Shown here piece after piece: positions 36,301 to 45,300 of a stretch of 47,403 nucleotides of DNA. Under the pieces are notes generated by a model. That model did no database searches. It worked only from the letters and a program-made list of their open reading frames with translations, and was not told the origin of the DNA. This DNA comes from CAYTSA01 sp964440345 (GTDB taxonomy: Bacteria; Desulfobacterota; Desulfovibrionia; Desulfovibrionales; Desulfovibrionaceae): contig CAYTSA010000021.1 of the NCBI GenBank assembly GCA_964440345.1, positions 1 to 47,403 on the forward strand, given 5' to 3'. Both the position numbers and the translations under genes were made by a program. Position 1 is the first letter of the stretch; each line of letters starts with the position of its first letter.

Positions 36301-39300
36301 TGCCCAGGCTCTGGAAAACCTGCAGCGCGAGGAGCACGCCGCCTATCCGCCACGGGAAGAGAGCCATGAACCCGCCGCGCAAACGTCTTTGACCTCTGTT
36401 AAGGACGCGCTCATCGACATCTTCCAGGACGCCCTGCAGCTTGACCCGGCGGAGCTGAAAACTGCTGGCTCGTTCCGCGACTTGGGCGTCAGCTCCCTCA
36501 ACGCCGTGGAGCTGCTGGAGGAGATCAATGCGCGCTTCGGCACGGCGTTGCCTACCAGTCTACTATTTGCCTGCAATACGGTGCAGGCTCTGGCCCAGCA
36601 TGTGGCAGCCGCACAGCCTGCGGCCGTGCCCGCGCAAATGGCTGCGCCGCGGTCCGGTAAGCGCGCTGCGCCGGAACAGCCCGGGCTGGATATAGCCGTG
36701 GTGGGGCTTTCCTGCCGCTGCGCCGGCGCGGACGGACCTGACGAGCTGTGGCGGCTGGTCAGCCAAGGGCGGGAGCACATACAGGATGTGACAGATCAGG
36801 ACTGGCTGGATTTTTTTGCTGAGCATGGCGAAGGGGTCCCGAAACGCTACGGCGCCATGGACGGGCTGGATTTCTTTGACCCCGGCTTTTTCCGCATCTC
36901 TCCGCGCGAGGCGCGGGCCATGGACGTGAGCCAGCGGCTCATGCTGGAAGAATGCTACAAAAGCCTGGAAAACGCGGGCTACGCTCCACGGTCCCTGGCC
37001 GGCCAACGGGTGGGCCTGTACATAGGATCCATGGGCTTAAGTCCAAAGGCCAGCGATCTTTCGCACTTTTCTTTGACTGGTTCAGAAACGTCCATTTTGG
37101 CCTCGCGTCTGGCCTTTATCCTGGACCTGCATGGTCCGGCCCTGGCCGTGAATACGGCCTGTGCATCCTCGCTGGTCGCCGTGCATCTGGCCTGCTGGTC
37201 CCTGCGCCAAGGAGAAACGGACATGGCTCTTGCCGGGGGCGTCTCTGTCTGGGACCATCCCGCAGATTTCGTGACCATGCACAACGCGGGCATGCTTTCG
37301 CCCACGGGCCGGTGCCGGCCCTTTGACGACGCAGCTGACGGCATAGTAACGGGCGACGGCGTGGGCGCCGTCGTGCTCAAGCGCCTGGAGGACGCAGAAC
37401 GGGACAGGGACCATATTTACGGCGTTATCCGCGGCTCAGGCCTGAACCAGGACGGCCGCACCGCCGGCGTCACCCAGCCCAGCTATCTGGCCCAGAGCCG
37501 CTTGCTGGCCGGCGTCTATCGTCAAGCCAGCATTTCGCCGGAGCGTATCCACTATATAGAAACCCACGGCACGGCCACGACCCTGGGCGACCCGGTGGAA
37601 GTGCACGGCATACAGGAGTTCTTCCGGCAGGTTACGGGAAAGAAAAATTTCTGCGCCATTGGCTCGCTGAAGGCCAACATCGGCCACACCGCAGCCGCGG
37701 CCGGGGTGCTGAGTTTGATCAAGACGCTGCTCTGCCTGCAACGGAAGAAGCTGCCGCCGCACATACATTTTGAAAAGGAAAACAGACATATACAGTTTGC
37801 TGCAAGCCCGGTCTATGTGAACACACAGCTTCGGGACTGGCCCGTGGAGGACGGACCACGGCTGGCCGGGGTCAGCTCCTTTGGCTTCAGCGGGACTAAC
37901 GCCCACGTGCTGGTCGAAGGCTATTCCCAGCCGCAACCGGTTGAGTCTGCAGAACCCTGCGTGGTCCCGCTTTCGGCCAGGGACGCGGCGGATTTGCGTC
38001 AACTGGCCGTCAACATGCTGGAGTTCGTTCGCGGACATGGCTCAGAGCGGAACGCCAACGTGCAGCTTCAGTGTCAGGCCATACTGGCCGAACTGCTGGG
38101 AGTGGAGCTGGCGGACATAGGCCCGCAGGATAGTTTTCGCGAACTAGGAGTGGACCAGGTGCTCAAGGCCCGGCTGGCGGAGCGGTTCAGTGAAGAGCAC
38201 GGCGGCGCCCTGGGGGATGCGCTGGCGCACTGCGACTGTATCGCAGAATTGGCGGGTGCGGAAAATGCCGAGCCTGCCGAGCGCGTTGCCCTGCGGGATA
38301 TGGCCTATACCCTGCAGGCGGGGCGGGATGCGCTGGAGCACAGGGTCTGCTTTGTGGTCCAGACCTTGCCGGAGCTGCAGGAGAAGCTGGAGGAATTTCT
38401 GCGCGGCAAGGATGCGGACTGCGCGTGCGGCAAAAGCAACGGCAAGCTGACGGAAATGGCCGCCCGATGGGCGGAAGGCCAGGACGTGGATTGGACGCGG
38501 CTGTACCCGGGGCCGCCGCCCCGGCGCATCCCTCTGCCCGTATATCCCTTCAAGCGGGAGCGTTGCGAGCGTCCGCCTTTTGCCGGCGTGCAGGCCTGGA
38601 AAAAGGACGGCGCAGCTTCCCGGACAGCCGAGCAGGCCGAACCGCTCTTTTTCCGCCCCATATGGCGGGAACAGCCCCTGCGCCCCGCACCCGGGCCGGC
38701 CCTTGCCCGGCGGGCTGTCGCGGCGCCCGCGTCCTTGTCTTTGCCTGGCGAGGCTGTTTTTCCCCTGCCTGGAATGGAAGACCGTCCGGCGCAGGGATAC
38801 GAAAGATCGGCCCAGGCGTTGTTAAAATTGTTGCAAGAGTTGTGCGCCCGGCCGTCGCAGGAGACGGCCCTGGTACAACTGGTTGCGCCCGGCCAGTGGC
38901 CGGGCCGGTTGCTGGCTGGGTTGGCCGGCATGCTGCGTACGGCGCAGCTGGAGCATCCAAACGTCATGGGACAGGTGGTCGAGCTGGAGCCCGATTGCAG
39001 TCCGGAACAGGCTGCGGCCGTGCTGGAAGAGAACGCTCGCGCCCCGCAAGACGTCCATGTCCGCTACGCCCAGGGTCGCCGCTACGTTGCCGCGTGGGAA
39101 GAGTTCGCGCCCGCGCGCGATGCGCCTTCCTGCTGGCGGGACGGCGGCGTGTATCTGATTACCGGCGGAGCCGGCGGACTGGGGTTGCTGCTGGCGCGCG
39201 ACGTTGTTGCAAGCGCCAATAGTTCTGTTGTGGTGCTTGCCGGGCGCTCAGACCTTTCCCCCGAAAAACAGGCGCGTATGGATTTCCTGCGCGCAGGGAA

Positions 39301-42300
39301 ACAGCATATAAGTTACCGCCGCGTTGACGTTGCCGATGGCGAGGCCGTCAGCCGTCTGGTGCAGGAAATCGTCGCCGCGTACGGCCGCTTGGACGGCGTT
39401 GTCCACGCCGCGGGCGTGCTGCGTGACGGCGTGCTGCTGCGCAAACGTCCGGAAGAGCTGGGCGCCGTGTTGGCGGCCAAGGCCGCGGGTGCGGTGAATC
39501 TGGACGAAGCCACGCGCGGCATAGACTTGGATTTTTGTATCTTTTTTGGCTCCGGCGCGTCCATGGGCAATCCGGGCCAGGCGGACTACGCCGCGGCCAA
39601 CGGCTTTCTGGAAATGTTCGCCCAGTGGCGCTACAGCTTGGCGGCCAGCGGCAAACGCCAGGGCGCCAGCCTGTGCGTCAACTGGCCTCTTTGGCGCGAG
39701 GGCGGTATGCAGATTGACGCCCGCACGGAGGAGAACCTGCGCCGGTCCACGGGCATGGCCGCCATGGAAACAAGGACGGGCCTACAGGCCCTGTACGCCA
39801 TAGCGGCGGCCGGGCAGGGCGGACAGCTGGACGCTCGGGTCATGGTCGTCTCTGGAGACCACGACGTCATTCGCCGTTACGTAAAGCGCGGCCGGCCGCA
39901 ATTGCAAGGCGACGCCAAGCCTGGGCTGGAGCAGGCGGATAGCGGCAAAGGGAGCGAAGCCATGGTCAGGCGGCTGCAGGAAATATGCGGCCGGGCCGTG
40001 GGCATGGCGCCGGAGCGCATCGACGCCCGGGCGCCGCTGGAGGAGTACGGCGTGGACTCGGTGCTCATCACCCAGATGACCCGGGAACTGGAGCAGATAT
40101 GCGGACCTGTTCCCAAAACATTGTTTTACGAATGCAAGACCCTGGACTCCGCGGCTGCGCGCTGTGCAGCCGGCTGGCCTGAAGCGTGCGCAGCCGTTTG
40201 CCCGGGGCCTGCGCCGCGGGAAGACAGCCTGGAGCCCATAGCTGTTATCGGCGCGGCCGGGCGCTTCCCCGGCGCTGAAGAGCCGGACACCGCCCTGGAG
40301 GCCCTGTGGCGCAATGTGCTGTCTGGCCGGCGGGCCTTCAGCGACATCGCCCCGCAACGCTGGCCGTTGGAAGGATTCTACGAGGCCGACCCGGCCAACG
40401 CCGTGCGCCAGGCCAAAAGCTACGTCAAGCGCGGCGGTTTTCTGGAGTCATTTGCCGATTTTGACCCCCATTTTTTCCGCATTCCCCCTGGCCAGGCACT
40501 GGACCTGGACCCCCAGGAAAGGCTGTTGCTGACCACCTGTTGGCAGACTCTGGAGACAGCTGGGTATTGCCCTGCTTGGCTGAAACAGTCTTACAACAAA
40601 TCTGTTGGCGTGTTCGTTGGGGTTACCAAAAACGGCTTCGGACTGCACACACAGTTGGCGGATACGTTGGCGGATTCCCGGCTGCCGTCCACGTCCTTCA
40701 GCTCCATGGCCAACCGTGTCTCTTACAGCATGGACTTGGCCGGGCCCAGCCTGGCCATGGACGCCATGTGCGCTTCATCCATGGTCGCCCTGCACGAGGC
40801 CTGCGAATCTTTGCGCCGTAGGGACTGCGCCATGGCTTTGGCCGCAGGCGTGAACCTTTACCTGCACCCGCGCGCTCTGGTGGACCTGTGCGTGGGCAAG
40901 CTGGCGACACACGAGCCGGCCGTTCACTGCTTCGCAGCGGACGGCGGAGGGTTCATCCCGGGCGAGGGCGTTGGCGCCGTGCTGCTTAAGCCCTTGAGCC
41001 AGGCCGAAAAGGACGGGGACTCCATCCTGGGCGTCATCCTCTCAACAGCCATGAACCACGGCGGCAAGACCAACGGCTACACCGTGCCCAACCCCAGGGC
41101 ACAGCAGGACGCGGCGGCGTCCGCGTTGCGCCGGGCCGGGTGCACGCCGGAGGACATAGGCTACATCGAGTGTGCGGCAAACGGCTCGGCCATGGGAGAC
41201 GCCATTGAATTCGCCGCGCTGAGCCAGGTATTTGCGGACCGCAGCACTCCCTGCCCGGCAGGGACCCTGAAGCCGAACATCGGCCACCTGGAATCGGCCG
41301 CGGGCATGTCCCAACTGATGAAAACCCTCTGGCAGCTGAGCAAAGGCAAGCTGGCGCCCACGCTGGTTGAAAAAGGCCGAATGGACCCTGGGCTTGATTG
41401 GGAAAACTCGCCCTTGCGTTTGGTGGTGGAGGCAGAGGACTGGCCCTTGGAACATGGGCCGCGACGGGCGTTGGTAATGTCCAACGGCGCTGGCGGCGTG
41501 TGTGCGGCCATGGTGGTGGAGGGATATCAGTCCAAAACGTTGGACTCGCAGGCTGACGCTCCGCCACAGCTGTATCTGCTCTCCGCCCGGACTGAAGACC
41601 AGCTTCGCGCTTGCGCCGTTCGTTTGCGGGACCATCTGCGCCAGAACGCCCCGCATCCGCCGTCTCTGGCCTATACCCTGCAAACAGGCCGGGAGCCCAT
41701 GCGCTATCGGCTGGCCCTTGCCGCCCCGGACCTGCAAGCCTTGTCCAGAAAGCTGGACGATTTCGCATGCTCCTCGGCTGCGGACTGCGGCGACGCTCAC
41801 GATTTCACTGTGCTGCGGGAAGCATTGTCATTGCAGGAGATTGGCCGCCGCGTGGACGAGGCCCTGGCGAGCCGCGACCTGGTTGCGCTGGCGCAGCTGT
41901 GGCTGCAGGGCGTGGACGCTATTGACTGGACCGCAGTGCATCCCGGGTCAACGCCACGGCTGGCCCTGCCTACGTATCCCTTTGCCGAGCGGCGCTATTG
42001 GTACGGCGCGCAAACACCGGCGCCGGACCTGCAGCAGAACATGGAAGCCCTCATCCGCGAGGCCCTGTACCTGTCGCCGGACGAGCAGCTGGATGCTGAC
42101 GCGACCTTTACCAATATGGGACTGGACTCCATCAGCGTTGTCAGGTTCATGGACAAACTTTCCGCCGCGCTGGGGACCCCGTTGCGCGAGACCCTGGTCT
42201 TCGACTACCCGACCATTGCCCGGCTGGCCCAACATTTGCGAGAACGCGACCTGGCGCCGCAGTTACAGGAGCAGTCCATAGCGCTGGGAGAGATTGTAAG

Positions 42301-45300
42301 GCAATTTCCAGAACTTGTCCCGCTGCAGGCAGAAGAGGACGGCCCTCTGCTTTTCTGCATTCATCCCATGTCCGGCGATGTGGGCGCATACTCCAAACTT
42401 GCCGCAGCCAGCCGTGGCGGCTTTCGCGTGCTAGGGCTGCGGTCCCGGGGATTTCTCACCCCTGCAGAACCCCTTAAAAACATTGAAGAGATGGGCCGGC
42501 TGTACTGCGACATCATCCAGGCGGTGGACCCGTCCGGACCCTACCGCCTGCTGGGCGCGTCCATGGGCGGGACCGTGGCTTACGAGACCGCGCGGCAACT
42601 GCAGGAACGGTCCGGGCGCGTGCAGTCGCTTTTCCTGGTGGAGCCGCCGCTGGTGGAAAATGACGCAGACGGCCGGCTATGGCGCACCCAGCCGCGGGAA
42701 AACGCGCTGATGAACGCCAATTTTCTGCTCATAACCATGCTGCACATGGACCCGGATATTCGCGCCCATAAGGACCGGGGGGAGTTTCACTGGCCGGATG
42801 TGGAGATACCCTTCAAAGAAGCGGCGGACGCGCCGGAAGAGGAGCTGGTGGAGCGCTTGGTGGATAGCATCCGGGCCCGCGGAGTGAAGCAAAGCAGGGA
42901 CCTGCTGGCCGGCCGGCTGCGGTCCATGTGCGCCGTGCATCAGGCCAATCTGCATGCCCTGAGCCGCTACCGGGCCGCGCCTCTGGCCAGACCGCAAGAA
43001 GTACGGGCGGTGTTGCTGCGCACGGAATCGGCCGCGGCTGTGTCCGAAGATGTCTACAATCCCGACTACTTGCGCTGTATCCAGACTGAAAAAGGGACCA
43101 TGGCCCCGTTCTTTAGCGGCTGGGGGAAACTACTGCCCGGTTTGGAGACCAGGCTGGTCCCTGGCGCCACGCATTTCGATCTGCTCAGCGGGCCGGACAG
43201 CGGCGAACGATTGGCTGCCGCCGTGGTTGACAGCATGGGCCAGGAAGCGACGCTTGACCAGGGCTACGCGCCGCGAGCCTTGGCTATTGTGGGCGTATCC
43301 GGCCGTGTGCCCGGCGCGGACGGGCTGGATGAGCTGTGGGAGCTGATGCAGACCGGCCGGCCAGCCATTCGCGGCATTCCGGCGGACAGAGGCTGGAAGG
43401 CTGCAGACCTGCCGGCGGGCGTGCGTCAGGGCGGCTTTCTGCATGACATTGACCAGTTCGATCCGGTGTTTTTCGGCGTTCCTCCCAAGGAGGCGGCCTG
43501 GATGGACCCGGCAGAGCGGATATTTCTGGAAGAGTCCTGGAAAGCCGTGCTTGACGCAGGCGCAGACCCGACCAACCTGTCTGGCCGGCGCTGGGGCGTC
43601 TACTGCGGCGGCGGCGGCGATTATACGCTGCTGATACGCGACACAGCCGGCGTATCGCCCCATTCCACCACCGCCGCCATTCCGGGCCGGGTCTCCTACG
43701 CCATGGACCTCACCGGCCCCTGTGTCTCCTTGGATACTGGCTGTTCCGCGTCCCTGGCCGCCATAGCCCAGGCTTGCGGCGACTTGGCCGCAGGCAAGTG
43801 CGAAACGGCAATAGCCGGCGGCGTGTGGATGCTGTCCACGCCGAATCTTATCCGCAATCTCAGTCGGGACGGGTTGTTCACCACTCGGGGCGCCCCCCGC
43901 GCTCTGACTGACGCGGCGGACGGCATGGCCCCAGCCGAGGCCGCGGCCGTGCTGGTCCTGAAGCTTTTGTCCGCCGCACTGGAGGACGGCGACCGCATCC
44001 ACGGCGTTATCGAAGGCTGGGCCAGCAACCACAACGGCAAGACCAACGGCCTGGGCGCGCCCAGCGTCAAGGCCCAGCTGGACCTGCTGGAGCAAGCCTA
44101 CGGCGGTGGCGTGGACCCGGCCGCCATACAGCTGGTGGAGGCCAACGCCACAGGCACACGCCTGGGCGACCGCATGGAGCTGCAGGCTCTGAACGAATTT
44201 TTTGGCCCGCGCGCCAGCCCCCTGGCCCTGACCACCATAGAAAATTGCACCGGCCACTCCTTCCACGCCTCTGGCGCGGTCCATGTGCTGCATGCGCTGC
44301 TGGCCTTGCAGCGCGGAGTGCTGCCGGGCGCCTATTGCGATGACGCGCCAAGCAGCGCCCTGCAACCGCCGTTTGTACTACACCCATCTATGCAGCCCTG
44401 GGATACGGCGCGCGGCGAAAAGCGCCGGGCCGCGGTCAGCTCCTTTGGCGCAGCCGGCGCCAATGTACACCTTATCCTGGCCCAGGCCCCGCCTGCAGCG
44501 CCCAAACCCGGGCCGCCCCCGAGGGTTCTCTGGCGCAAGCGCCGCTGCTGGATAACGGACGCGGCTGAACAATCGTCTGAAACACAAGAGACGTCAGCCA
44601 CAGCTGCTGTTGTCGACATGGTTACGGAGATTACGGGGTATCGGCAGAGCGATCTGGACCCGAGCGTTCCCCTCAATCGCTACGGCCTGGACTCCCTCAT
44701 GTCCACGCGGCTGCTGGCCTTGATAAACGAGCGGTTTGGCCTGGCCCTGCAGCTGGCGGACCTGGAAGAGCACAACTCCATAGCCGGCCTGGCCGCGCTG
44801 GCGGCTGGGGATCACAGAATGCGCAAGGCGGAACCAGCGCCAGCAGAAATACCAACGCCTTCGGTCGTCTGGTTTGCCGAGCGTTTGGGCAATCCGCCAG
44901 CCGGGCTTGGCGTCAGCATAGGCGCCGTCTCGGACGCAGGGGGGCTGACCCTGGCGGAACTGCTTGACCATGGCGTTGCCGTGTTGCGGGACGGCTCGCG
45001 CTGTTACTGCGTGGCGCATGCGTCTAAAATGTTGGACACGCCGGCGCTGTCGCCAGAGCTGCTGGACCTGCCGGAAGGCGTGCTGTTCGCGCCCGTTTCC
45101 CAGGAGCAGCGGCTGAACCTGCACCATTCTGAGGTGTTGGGCCATTTTTCGCGGAACATACAGCATGTGTTCGCGCTGGACCGGGACGATGTGGACGCCA
45201 GCCTGCTGCAGCTGGCCATGGACGCGCTGACGCAAAGCCAGGATACGCTGCGCACCAGGCTCCTGGCTGTGGGCCAGGGCTGGGCACAGGCGGTGGAGCC

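Noticed and set aside
35114..44365. Long minus-strand open frames inside the synthase gene (35114-36382 and 43130-44365)
   Set aside because: They are antisense shadows of conserved PKS domains, without signatures of their own.
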